A stretch of DNA of 29,716 bases from Kiritimatiellia bacterium. Its GTDB lineage: Bacteria > Verrucomicrobiota > Kiritimatiellia > SLAD01. Under the pieces are notes generated by a model. The model saw nothing but the letters and a program-made list of their open reading frames with translations, had not been told where the DNA came from and did no database searches. Positions 21,964-29,111 of this stretch are shown one piece after another (the stretch's first letter is position 1; every line of letters starts with the position of its first letter). The stretch spans positions 1 to 29,716 of the forward strand of contig SLCI01000156.1 of the NCBI GenBank assembly GCA_007125875.1, read 5' to 3'. The translations under genes were made by a program, and so were the position numbers.

Positions 21964-23166
21964 ATGATCCTGAGTGAACTTCAACCTGCGCCGCCCGACG
22001 CCATCCTGGGTCTCACGGAGGCCTATAAACAGGATGCGCGGGAGAATAAGATCAATTTGGGTGTGGGGGTTTATCAGGATGACTCTGGGGTCACCCCCGT
22101 CTTGCCGTCGGTCAAAACGGCGGAAGAGCGAGTGTTGGCAGCCGAGAAAACCAAGTCCTACTTGTCGATCGGTGGCTCGCCAGAGTACAAGGCGCATGTG
22201 CAGGAATTGTTGTTTGGGGCAACGCACGCCATCATTCGCGACCAACGTGCCCGTACGGCGCACACGCCGGGCGGAACCGGCGGGTTGCGAGTCGGTGCGG
22301 AGTTCCTGAAAAAAGTTCGGCCCGAAGCAACCATTTGGGTCAGTATACCGACTTGGGCCAATCATCCGGGCATCTTTACAGCCGCCGGATTTCAGGTCGC
22401 GCAGTATCCCTATTATGATGCGACCACGAAAGGCTTGGACTATGAGGGCATGCTGGAAGCGCTCCGTAAAGTTCCCGCCGGTGATATCGTACTGCTGCAT
22501 GTTTGTTGTCATAACCCAACGGGAGTAGACCTGTCCGAATCACAATGGCATGAGATAGGAGCGATCGCTACGGCGCAGGGATGGACACCGTTCCTGGATT
22601 TTGCGTATCAAGGATTAGGGGATAATCTGGAACGGGACCGCTTGGGCTTGGTGACGCTACTGGAGTCTGTGCCGGAATGTTTTATTGCCAGCTCCTTTAG
22701 TAAGAACTTCGGCCTCTATCGCGAGCGCACGGGGGCGTTGACACTGGTTGCCCATGCCGCCGGCGCGGCGGCGGCCGCCTTTAGTCATGTCGAGAAAACA
22801 ATCCGCGTGATTTACTCGAATCCGCCTGCGCATGGCGGATTGATCGTGTCGACCATCTTGAGCGACCAGGAATTGCGCGCGCAGTGGCAAGAGGAGGTGG
22901 CCGCTATCCGTGACCGTATTCAGTCGGTTCGCACCACCCTGGTCCGCGAACTACACCAACGTAACGTAGACCGTGATTTCTCCTTCATCGAACATCAACG
23001 TGGAATGTTCTCCTTTAGCGGGCTATCCGATCAGCAGGTCGACTTCTTACGTGAACAGAAGGGAATCTACATTGTGAAAGGTGGTCGGGTCAATGTGGCG
23101 GGAATTACCTCGCGCAATATGACCTACTTGTGCGATGCGATTGCCGAGGCGCTGAAATCTGGCTGA
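21964..23166 (+). CDS. Aspartate/aromatic amino acid aminotransferase (class I, AspC/TyrB type)
   Basis: PLP enzyme of fold type I that moves amino groups between aspartate or aromatic amino acids and 2-oxoglutarate. 400 residues, as usual for the E. coli AspC/TyrB subgroup (Ia-alpha type). Visible residues: GGTGGLRVGAEF (PLP phosphate), WANHPGIF (Trp stacks on PLP), HNPTGVD (Asn184), LDFAYQG (Asp212, Tyr215), the Schiff-base Lys247 in SSFSKNFGLYRERTG with Arg255, and the distal Arg in AGITSRN that binds the substrate carboxylate. Sequence alone does not separate AspC from TyrB. AAGGTAGG upstream of the ATG. It sits 24 nt after the NDK-like gene and 11 nt before the lipoprotein gene, forming a four-gene run with mutY. 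Confidence 0.93.
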   Translation: MILSELQPAPPDAILGLTEAYKQDARENKINLGVGVYQDDSGVTPVLPSVKTAEERVLAAEKTKSYLSIGGSPEYKAHVQELLFGATHAIIRDQRARTAHTPGGTGGLRVGAEFLKKVRPEATIWVSIPTWANHPGIFTAAGFQVAQYPYYDATTKGLDYEGMLEALRKVPAGDIVLLHVCCHNPTGVDLSESQWHEIGAIATAQGWTPFLDFAYQGLGDNLERDRLGLVTLLESVPECFIASSFSKNFGLYRERTGALTLVAHAAGAAAAAFSHVEKTIRVIYSNPPAHGGLIVSTILSDQELRAQWQEEVAAIRDRIQSVRTTLVRELHQRNVDRDFSFIEHQRGMFSFSGLSDQQVDFLREQKGIYIVKGGRVNVAGITSRNMTYLCDAIAEALKSG

Positions 23167-23177
23167 ACCGAACTCCA

Positions 23178-23699
23178 ATGAATCGTCAACCACATCGATG
23201 GGGTAGCGCGTGGGCGGTGATTGCGCTCGCGCTAGGCATCGTGGCGGGGTGCGGGCCGACCTATGTCGATGACGGCCTTTACTACGATGAAGGGCCCGGA
23301 CGGGGAACCGATCGTGAAGTAGTCCGGACCATGTCGGAATTAAACAGTGTCGATGCCGCGCTTGAGTTGGTCCAAATAGCAGAGGCTCCGGAGGGCTATG
23401 AGGGCAGCGTGCTCGATTGGCTGGCCGAGCTAAGAGATGGGATCGATGGCGATGTGATGTTCCCGCGTTGGGATAGTCGACGCAAAGGGGCCAACCGATT
23501 TGAAGTCACCTACACACATACGGTAATCGATTTTGATTACAACATCTTCAAGACGGGCTACCGGTGGGACGTCGACACGATGTTAAAGATCGTGGATGGC
23601 CCGGAACACATACTGCCCGAAGATTTAGAGCCACCTCAGCGTCCCGCGCCCGTGTTAGAGCCCGTCGAGTTATTGTCGGACGACTTTACACTGGAATGA
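23178..23699 (+). CDS. Predicted lipoprotein of unknown function
   Basis: About 173 residues. A signal peptide of type II is clear: Arg-containing start, hydrophobic core, lipobox IVAGC with acylated Cys25. Residue 26 is Gly, not Asp, so outer-membrane sorting is likely if Lol rules apply. The mature part is acidic and Tyr/Asp-rich, with DGLYYDEG near the N-terminus and a MFPRWDSRRKGANRFEVTYTHTV-like strand region; the end is Pro/Glu-rich. I recognise no domain. ATG 23178 is chosen because it places the signal peptide at the N-terminus; no strong ribosome-binding site is seen. It starts 11 nt after the aminotransferase stop, and its TGA overlaps the mutY ATG (ATGA), so it is translationally coupled to both. 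Confidence 0.75.
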   Translation: MNRQPHRWGSAWAVIALALGIVAGCGPTYVDDGLYYDEGPGRGTDREVVRTMSELNSVDAALELVQIAEAPEGYEGSVLDWLAELRDGIDGDVMFPRWDSRRKGANRFEVTYTHTVIDFDYNIFKTGYRWDVDTMLKIVDGPEHILPEDLEPPQRPAPVLEPVELLSDDFTLE

Positions 23700-24817
23700 G
23701 CGAGTCACGATCAGTCCCGTCTGTGGCCTCGCAGCGTGAGCTTCAACGTGCCGTACGCTCGCGCTTACTGCCTTGGTTTGAAGCACATCGGCGTGATCTG
23801 CCGTGGCGCCGTCAGCGCACCCCATACCGGGTGTGGATATCCGAGTCAATGTTGGTACAGACCCGTGTCGATCAAGTGATCGGCTATTACAAGCGGTTCA
23901 TGAAGCGCTTTCCCAGCATTCGGGCACTGGCTGAAGCACCCGCCGGCGATGTGCTGAAGCAATGGGAAGGATTGGGCTACTACGCCCGTGCGCGGAATTT
24001 GCACAAAGCAGCTCAGTACATCGTGAATGAACTCAATGGCCGCTTCCCGCGCGATTATGACTCGATCAAAGCATTGCCGGGCATTGGACCCTATATGGCC
24101 GCCGCGATTGCCAGCTTAGCGTTTAATCAGGATCATGCGGTGCTGGATGGCAACGTCATCCGTGTCCTGAGTCGATTAACTGCATTTGAAGACGACACCT
24201 CAACCGGGCCAGCACGACGTGATTTGCAAGCCTTGGCTCAGTACCTGTTGGTTGAGGGACAGGCAGGCACGTATAACGAGGCCATGATGGAGTTGGGTGC
24301 ACTGGTGTGTACGCCGCGTCAACCGAAGTGCGACATATGCCCCTTGCGCTTACGCTGTGCCGCCTATGCTCAAGGTGACGTGACGGCGTATCCGCGTCGT
24401 CGGCCCAAGCGCAAGGTCCCTCACAAGGAAGTTGGCGCGGCCGTGGTGGTCAATCGCAAAGGTCAGGTACTGATTGCGCAGCGCTTAGACAACGCCATGC
24501 TGGGCGGGTTATGGGAGTTCCCGGGCGGAACACAAGAACCCGACGAAACGATGCCGGAATGCGTGGCCCGTGAGCTGAAAGAAGAGTTGGGCATAAAGAT
24601 CCAAGTCGGTGACAGGCTAATGATCGTGAAACACGCATACAGCCACTTTACCATCGCGCTACACGTTTACATGGCGCGCATCCTAAGCGGCCGCCCACGC
24701 CCCATTCACTGCGCAGACTATCGCTGGTGCACGATCGATGAGCTGGATCGATATGCCTTTTCGCGCGCCGACCTTCATGTCGTGGATCGGCTCCGCAGCC
24801 AAGCCATCAAAGCTTAA
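23696..24817 (+). CDS. mutY: Adenine DNA glycosylase MutY with a complete C-terminal Nudix box
   Basis: Removes adenine mispaired with 8-oxoguanine. 373 residues. Catalytic Glu50 (WISESMLVQTRV) and Asp151 (LDGNVIRVLSR) match E. coli Glu37 and Asp138 at a constant offset of 13. The HhH motif is ALPGIGPYMAAAI, and the [4Fe-4S] cluster has C205-x6-C212-x2-C215-x5-C221. The C-terminal domain (from about 245) is MutT-like and, unlike E. coli MutY, keeps every residue of the Nudix consensus Gx5Ex7REUxEExGU (Gly278, Glu284, Arg292-Glu293, Glu296-Glu297, Gly299). It may therefore hydrolyse a nucleotide such as 8-oxo-dGTP as well; this is inference. The ATG overlaps the lipoprotein stop. The last 11 nt overlap the convergent cdd gene. 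Confidence 0.95.
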   Translation: MSESRSVPSVASQRELQRAVRSRLLPWFEAHRRDLPWRRQRTPYRVWISESMLVQTRVDQVIGYYKRFMKRFPSIRALAEAPAGDVLKQWEGLGYYARARNLHKAAQYIVNELNGRFPRDYDSIKALPGIGPYMAAAIASLAFNQDHAVLDGNVIRVLSRLTAFEDDTSTGPARRDLQALAQYLLVEGQAGTYNEAMMELGALVCTPRQPKCDICPLRLRCAAYAQGDVTAYPRRRPKRKVPHKEVGAAVVVNRKGQVLIAQRLDNAMLGGLWEFPGGTQEPDETMPECVARELKEELGIKIQVGDRLMIVKHAYSHFTIALHVYMARILSGRPRPIHCADYRWCTIDELDRYAFSRADLHVVDRLRSQAIKA

Positions 24818-25205
24818 AGGACTTGGGCAACAACTCGCCCAGCGTCATCGTCTCATACCGATCAATATGGTTGGTCGGCGCAACGTAGATGGGGCAATCC
24901 GGATCAGCAAACTCGTTGATTACTTGTCGACACGCGCCGCAAGGGTAGGGCGGTGTATCGCCGCCAGCCACGATGGCAATCTGCGCGATCTTCTTTCGTC
25001 CGGATGCGACCATCTGAAAGATCGCATTCCGTTCACCGCAGATAGTCAGCCCATACGACGCGTTTTCCACGTTGCAGCCGCTAAAAACGGTGCCGTCCTC
25101 TGTCTCCAACGCCGAGCCCACATGAAATTCGGAGTAGGGCGCATAGGCATTATGTGCGGTATCGGCCGCAATCGCCAATAATTCGTCTGGTGACTTTTTA
25201 GGCAT
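24807..25205 (-). CDS. cdd: Cytidine deaminase (short, tetrameric type)
   Basis: Zinc enzyme turning (deoxy)cytidine into (deoxy)uridine in pyrimidine salvage. 132 residues, the length of the homotetrameric class. Zinc ligands are Cys56, Cys89 and Cys92 (ICGERNA, PYPCGACRQ) and the proton shuttle is Glu58; FSGCNVENASYG (about 41-52) binds the ribose. Start ATG lies inside the last codons of the purine nucleoside phosphorylase gene (8-nt overlap), so it is the last gene of the deoA-punA-cdd operon. Its product feeds the pyrimidine-nucleoside phosphorylase encoded by the first gene. The 3' end overlaps mutY tail-to-tail with no terminator visible. Confidence 0.96.
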   Translation of the reverse strand: MPKKSPDELLAIAADTAHNAYAPYSEFHVGSALETEDGTVFSGCNVENASYGLTICGERNAIFQMVASGRKKIAQIAIVAGGDTPPYPCGACRQVINEFADPDCPIYVAPTNHIDRYETMTLGELLPKSFKL

Positions 25206-26025
25206 TGGCGAGTTCCTCCCACATTGCTTGCAGGACTTTTTTCATGCGCGGCATCGTCTCCTTGGTCGTGTCGGTCACCTCTTCGTGAGACAACTCAGCT
25301 TGGCTGATGCCAGCCGCTAAGTTGGTGATGCACGACAAGCCCCCAACTTTGATACCGGCCGCATTGGCGAGAATGGCTTCAGGAACCGTCGACATGCCGA
25401 CCGCATCTGCGCCCCAACGCTTAAAGGACTGAACTTCGGCTGGCGTTTCATAGGTGGGGCCGGTTGAAGCCAAGTAGACGCCCGAATCCAGCGGTACGTC
25501 GGCCTTTTTGCCTGCCCGCTGCCACGCGGCGATGAGTTCGGGATCGTACACATGCGTTTGATCAGGAAAACGAGGTCCCCAAACGGAGTTGTGCGCCCCG
25601 AGCAGCGGATTAACGCCGAAGTTGTTGATGTGATCAGCGATAATCATCAGGTCGCCATTCTTCATCCCGTCCTTCACGCCACCGGCCGCATTGGTCAGCA
25701 GTAGTCGTTCAACCCCAAGTTGCTTCAACAGGTAGATGGGAATTGCAATCGGTGTCCAGCCCACGCCCTCATAATAATGACGACGACCCTGAAATATGAA
25801 GGTCTCAAGACCGGCACTTTCGGCCCAGGACAGTTTGCCGGCATGACCAACAACACCCGCTTTCCCAAGTCCAGGGATGTCACCATAACTGACCGAGTCC
25901 TTCACGTCGAACGCGTCAACCACCTCGCTCCAACCACTCCCCAAGATTAATCCACAGCGTGGTTTGGCCTCGGGCCAGCGTCCCTTCACAAAGGCAACCG
26001 CTTCATCCATTAATTCGTAATTCAT
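25198..26025 (-). CDS. punA: Purine nucleoside phosphorylase, trimeric 6-oxopurine type
   Basis: Splits inosine and guanosine (and deoxy forms) with phosphate. 275 residues of the PNP-I/MTAP family. Visible: the phosphate loop LILGSGW (27-33), GHAGKL, FQGRRHYYEG (Arg/His near 81-83), TNAAGGV (111-117), GPTYETPAE with Glu193, GMSTVPE with Met211, and ITNLAAG with Asn235. Glu193, Met211 and Asn235 correspond to human PNP Glu201, Met219 and Asn243 at a constant offset of 8; the Asn favours guanine/hypoxanthine over adenine. Overlaps the upstream pyrimidine phosphorylase gene by 4 nt (ATGA) and cdd by 8 nt, so the three are one translationally coupled unit. Confidence 0.96.
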   Translation of the reverse strand: MNYELMDEAVAFVKGRWPEAKPRCGLILGSGWSEVVDAFDVKDSVSYGDIPGLGKAGVVGHAGKLSWAESAGLETFIFQGRRHYYEGVGWTPIAIPIYLLKQLGVERLLLTNAAGGVKDGMKNGDLMIIADHINNFGVNPLLGAHNSVWGPRFPDQTHVYDPELIAAWQRAGKKADVPLDSGVYLASTGPTYETPAEVQSFKRWGADAVGMSTVPEAILANAAGIKVGGLSCITNLAAGISQAELSHEEVTDTTKETMPRMKKVLQAMWEELANA

Positions 26026-27341
26026 GATTTCTTCTCCGGCAGAATGATTTCTTTGATCAGGTCCTCCGCGGTCACTGGCGAGTCACTAAACGCAAACGCC
26101 TTGTCGATCAGTTCTTTCGCCCCTGCAAGCTTATCCGCGCTGTTGGCATGAATCGTCAACAGTGGATCGCCTTTCGATACCTGCTGACCGACTTTGACGA
26201 TGTCCGTGATGCCGACGCCATGATCCACGGCATCATCGGTCTTGGAGCGCCCGCCGCCCATCAACACGACCGCCCGTCCGACTTGTTCTGCGCTAACCTG
26301 CGCGACATAGCCATCCTGCGGAGCCGTATACACTTCGGATTCGCTGGCCTTTGGCAGTGAGCTGTAATCATCCAGCGCTTTCGGATCACCACCGTGCAAC
26401 TCCACCATGTGTTTGAACTTCTCGAATGCGGCACCAGAATCAATCTGCTTTTGCAGCTTCGCGCGCGCCGTCTCAATGTCTTGTTCAACATTCACTAGCA
26501 CCAGCATGTGCGCACACAATGCCAGCGTAACCTCCATCAGATCCGGTGCGCCTTTGCCTTGTAGCGCATCCATCGATTCGATCACTTCGACACTGTTGCC
26601 GGCCGACCAACCGAGCGGTTGATTCATATCCGTAATCAGGGCCGCCATCCCTTTATCCATTCGCGTGCCGACTTCCACAATCGTGCGGGCCAGCTCTTGG
26701 GCGTCCTCGTAGGTCTTCATGAACGCGCCTTTGCCCCACTTCACATCCATCACCAAGCCATCAATGCCTTCCGCCAGCTTCTTGGACATAATGCTGCCGG
26801 TAATCAACGGAATGGAAGGCACGGTGCCGGTTACATCGCGCAAGGCGTACAATTTCTTGTCTGCTGGTGCGAGCTGACCGGTTTGACCGATCATAGAGCA
26901 GCCGCATGCTTTCAAAACAGACAGGAACTCGCTGTCGCTGAGGCCGACCCGGTAGCCCGGGATCGACTCCATTTTATCCAGCGTGCCGCCGGTAATGCCG
27001 AGGCCGCGCCCGGAGATCATGGGGACCGCTGCATCGCAACAAGCAACCAGGGGGGCGAGCAAGAGCGAAACTTTATCGCCTACTCCGCCGGTGGAATGCT
27101 TATCGACCTTGGGCAGATCGATGGAGGACGTGTCGACCAAGTCACCCGAATTCATCATCAAATCGGTTAAGGTGGCCGTTTCATCGAGTGTCATCCCTTT
27201 GAAATAGATGGCCATCGCCATGGCGGCCATCTGGTAGTCAGGAATCGTCTCGTTGGTATAGCCTTCAATAAAGAAGGACAACTCTTCGCGAGACAGCTCT
27301 TCGCCGTCTCTCTTCTTCTCAATAATCCATTGTGGTATCAT
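26022..27341 (-). CDS. Pyrimidine-nucleoside/thymidine phosphorylase
   Basis: Phosphorolysis of thymidine, deoxyuridine or uridine to base and (deoxy)ribose 1-phosphate. 439 residues, the usual length of the DeoA/Pdp family. Family signature SGRGLGITGGTLDKMESIPGY (about 110-130), phosphate-binding KHSTGGVGDKVSL (81-93), and the Arg/Ser/Lys nucleobase block ALRDVTGTVPSIPLITGSIMSKK. The C-terminal alpha/beta domain carries YTAPQDGYVAQVSAEQVGRA and LMGGGRSKTDD. DeoA (thymidine) versus Pdp (uridine and thymidine) specificity cannot be settled here. First gene of the operon with punA and cdd; no deoC, deoB or regulator is next to it. Upstream lies a repeat-bearing gap; no promoter was convincing. 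Confidence 0.95.
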   Translation of the reverse strand: MIPQWIIEKKRDGEELSREELSFFIEGYTNETIPDYQMAAMAMAIYFKGMTLDETATLTDLMMNSGDLVDTSSIDLPKVDKHSTGGVGDKVSLLLAPLVACCDAAVPMISGRGLGITGGTLDKMESIPGYRVGLSDSEFLSVLKACGCSMIGQTGQLAPADKKLYALRDVTGTVPSIPLITGSIMSKKLAEGIDGLVMDVKWGKGAFMKTYEDAQELARTIVEVGTRMDKGMAALITDMNQPLGWSAGNSVEVIESMDALQGKGAPDLMEVTLALCAHMLVLVNVEQDIETARAKLQKQIDSGAAFEKFKHMVELHGGDPKALDDYSSLPKASESEVYTAPQDGYVAQVSAEQVGRAVVLMGGGRSKTDDAVDHGVGITDIVKVGQQVSKGDPLLTIHANSADKLAGAKELIDKAFAFSDSPVTAEDLIKEIILPEKKS

Positions 27342-27461
27342 AACCGGTCAAGGGTATCAGAACGCCCTTGCGTGTCAATCCGACAAGCCCGACTGACCGC
27401 TACTGACCCAGCGTCATTCAGTTCTCCGCAAGGAGTTTCTAATGAACGATTTGGAACCCAT

Positions 27462-27495
27462 GTGGAGGCGGAGCTCTGCGACGCCGCGATCTTGC
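27462..27495. repeat. GC-rich direct repeat, unit 1
   Basis: First of two ~34-nt units of the form GTGGAGG-NN-GAGCTC-N-GCGA-NN-CCGC-N-ATC-N-TG. The core GAGCTC is palindromic. It lies in the 280-nt gap between the methyltransferase and the pyrimidine phosphorylase. The rest of that gap (27342-27461, 27496-27561, 27597-27623) shows no gene or RNA that I can support. Confidence 0.6.
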
Positions 27496-27561
27496 ATAGG
27501 CAAATGCAAACTCTTGTGCGGCCTCCAGCTTCGGATTTAAAGTATATTTTGAGTGTCCACA

Positions 27562-27596
27562 GTGGAGGGGCGAGCTCCGCGAGACCGCAATCCTGA
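27562..27596. repeat. GC-rich direct repeat, unit 2
   Basis: Second unit, starting exactly 100 nt after unit 1, with about 80 percent matching positions (GTGGAGGGGCGAGCTCCGCG start). It probably belongs to an interspersed family, since each unit is more GC-rich than the AT-rich spacer between them. Confidence 0.6.
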
Positions 27597-27623
27597 CTTT
27601 TGTCGGTGATGCCAAGTCCTGTG

Positions 27624-29111
27624 TTACGGCGTGACCAATCCGTAGGCCATTGCGTTGCGCACCAGCTCTGCAACTTCCTTTTCAACCGAGGACTGAGCTT
27701 TGTCTGAGACCTTGGCTTGCAAGGTGGAAACGAGCTCGCGTGCGGGTTTGCCTTGCGCAAACAGATCGAATAGGCGCAACACGGTTTCATCAATTTGACC
27801 GCCATAGGCGAGTTGCCCGGGCGATTGCAGATCAATCACAGCGCGATGCCAACCTTCGCGCAGAACCATCTTCACCTCGGCGCTAACCCCCTGCGCCGGG
27901 CTGTAACAGGTATCCAGCAAGGTGTCGGAATCGGGCTCAGTCTGGCGCAGCCAGGTCTCATTTCGCATCACGGTTTCGAGATCTTGTCCGGCCGCAGGAC
28001 TAAAGCCACGCAGTTGACGCGCGTCCGTTCGTCGCCAGCTGGGCTCTCCCACCAGTGGGCGGCGAATAAAGTAACAGCCCAGACTAATGCGCTGAATCGC
28101 ATGCTCACGATAGAACGTGAGCCATCTGCGATATTCAGCTGCTACGCTGACTGAATCCATGAAGCGGGGATCACTGTGGACCCATTGCCAAGCGTATTGT
28201 TCCGGAGTAGAGCATTCGGTTTGGTGTAACCAACCTTGTACTGGTGCGTCACCGAGCCATCGCATCGGTTCTGCCGCCCAATCGTCATCCGTTTCGTGAC
28301 TCCAGTTCAACAGAACGATCGCATAGCCGCCCGGTTTCAAGTAGTGCGCGACACGGGATACGACGGATTTGCATAAGGTCTGTCCATCCGATGTTTCGCA
28401 ATAGGTGCGATCGCCGCCGGGCGATAAAATATAGGGGGGATTTGCTACGATCACATCAAACGGAGCATATTCAGCGGCAGCTTCGAAAAAGTCGCCTTCC
28501 GCATAAGTGATCCCATGCACGTTATTGAGCCGGTCATTCAGGCGTGCCAAGGCCAGCGCGCGCGGATTGATGTCGGTGGCAACCGCAGTGGCCCCGCTGC
28601 GAATTCGCTGGCGCGCCACCCAGCCGATACCACAGCCTGCTTCGAGAATATGAGGCTGCTCGAGAGGCGGCATGAGATGATTAAGCTGACGCGTCGAAGG
28701 GCCGACACCCATCACCCAATCCGCTTCGCTTTCCGTTTGCTTGTGTGGAAAATCGGTCGCAATCCACTCATCTCCCTGCGGCGAGATCTGGACGGTGGCT
28801 TGAACCGATCCCTCATTACTTTCCACCAGCCCAAGATCGATCAGATCCCGGATTGTCCAGCCGAGCAGATCCATGGCGTTTTGCAGGGGCACAGCGTCGC
28901 CCAAATGAAAAAGCCGTGTCGCGATCGCGAATGGGGTGGTGGAGTCGGATACCAGCGCTAGTGCCGCTTGACGCGCCGTAGGCGTATACGGGGTGCGTAA
29001 AGGGCTGGGGGCCTCCTTTATCACCTCACCCGTATACCCTGCACCTCCTAGGCGCGACAAAAATTCAGTGGGTTGCCAATCGTTAAGGCCGGGAAACAGT
29101 CCTTCCGACAT
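27624..29111 (-). CDS. Class I SAM methyltransferase with NPPY motif and extra N- and C-terminal domains
   Basis: About 495 residues. A helical N-terminal domain (~1-125, with winged-helix-like TPFAIATRLFHLGDAV) precedes a PrmC/HemK-like methyltransferase core: motif I ILEAGCGIGWVARQ (155-168), Asp180 (VATDIN), GDFFE (206-210), and the NPPY motif (224-227) typical of enzymes that methylate glutamine amide or adenine-N6. Residues ~340-495 form a further domain containing a second winged-helix-like end (IDETVLRLFDLFAQGKPARELV). The arrangement recalls the actinobacterial DUF7059/DUF7782 methyltransferases (from memory). The substrate is unknown. The ATG overlaps the upstream stop by one base (TAATG), so it is coupled to the secreted-protein gene. 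Confidence 0.75.
   Translation of the reverse strand: MSEGLFPGLNDWQPTEFLSRLGGAGYTGEVIKEAPSPLRTPYTPTARQAALALVSDSTTPFAIATRLFHLGDAVPLQNAMDLLGWTIRDLIDLGLVESNEGSVQATVQISPQGDEWIATDFPHKQTESEADWVMGVGPSTRQLNHLMPPLEQPHILEAGCGIGWVARQRIRSGATAVATDINPRALALARLNDRLNNVHGITYAEGDFFEAAAEYAPFDVIVANPPYILSPGGDRTYCETSDGQTLCKSVVSRVAHYLKPGGYAIVLLNWSHETDDDWAAEPMRWLGDAPVQGWLHQTECSTPEQYAWQWVHSDPRFMDSVSVAAEYRRWLTFYREHAIQRISLGCYFIRRPLVGEPSWRRTDARQLRGFSPAAGQDLETVMRNETWLRQTEPDSDTLLDTCYSPAQGVSAEVKMVLREGWHRAVIDLQSPGQLAYGGQIDETVLRLFDLFAQGKPARELVSTLQAKVSDKAQSSVEKEVAELVRNAMAYGLVTP

Noticed and set aside
27462..27596. A CRISPR array
   Set aside because: Only two diverged units with a 66-nt AT-rich spacer and no cas gene; it fits a dispersed repeat instead.
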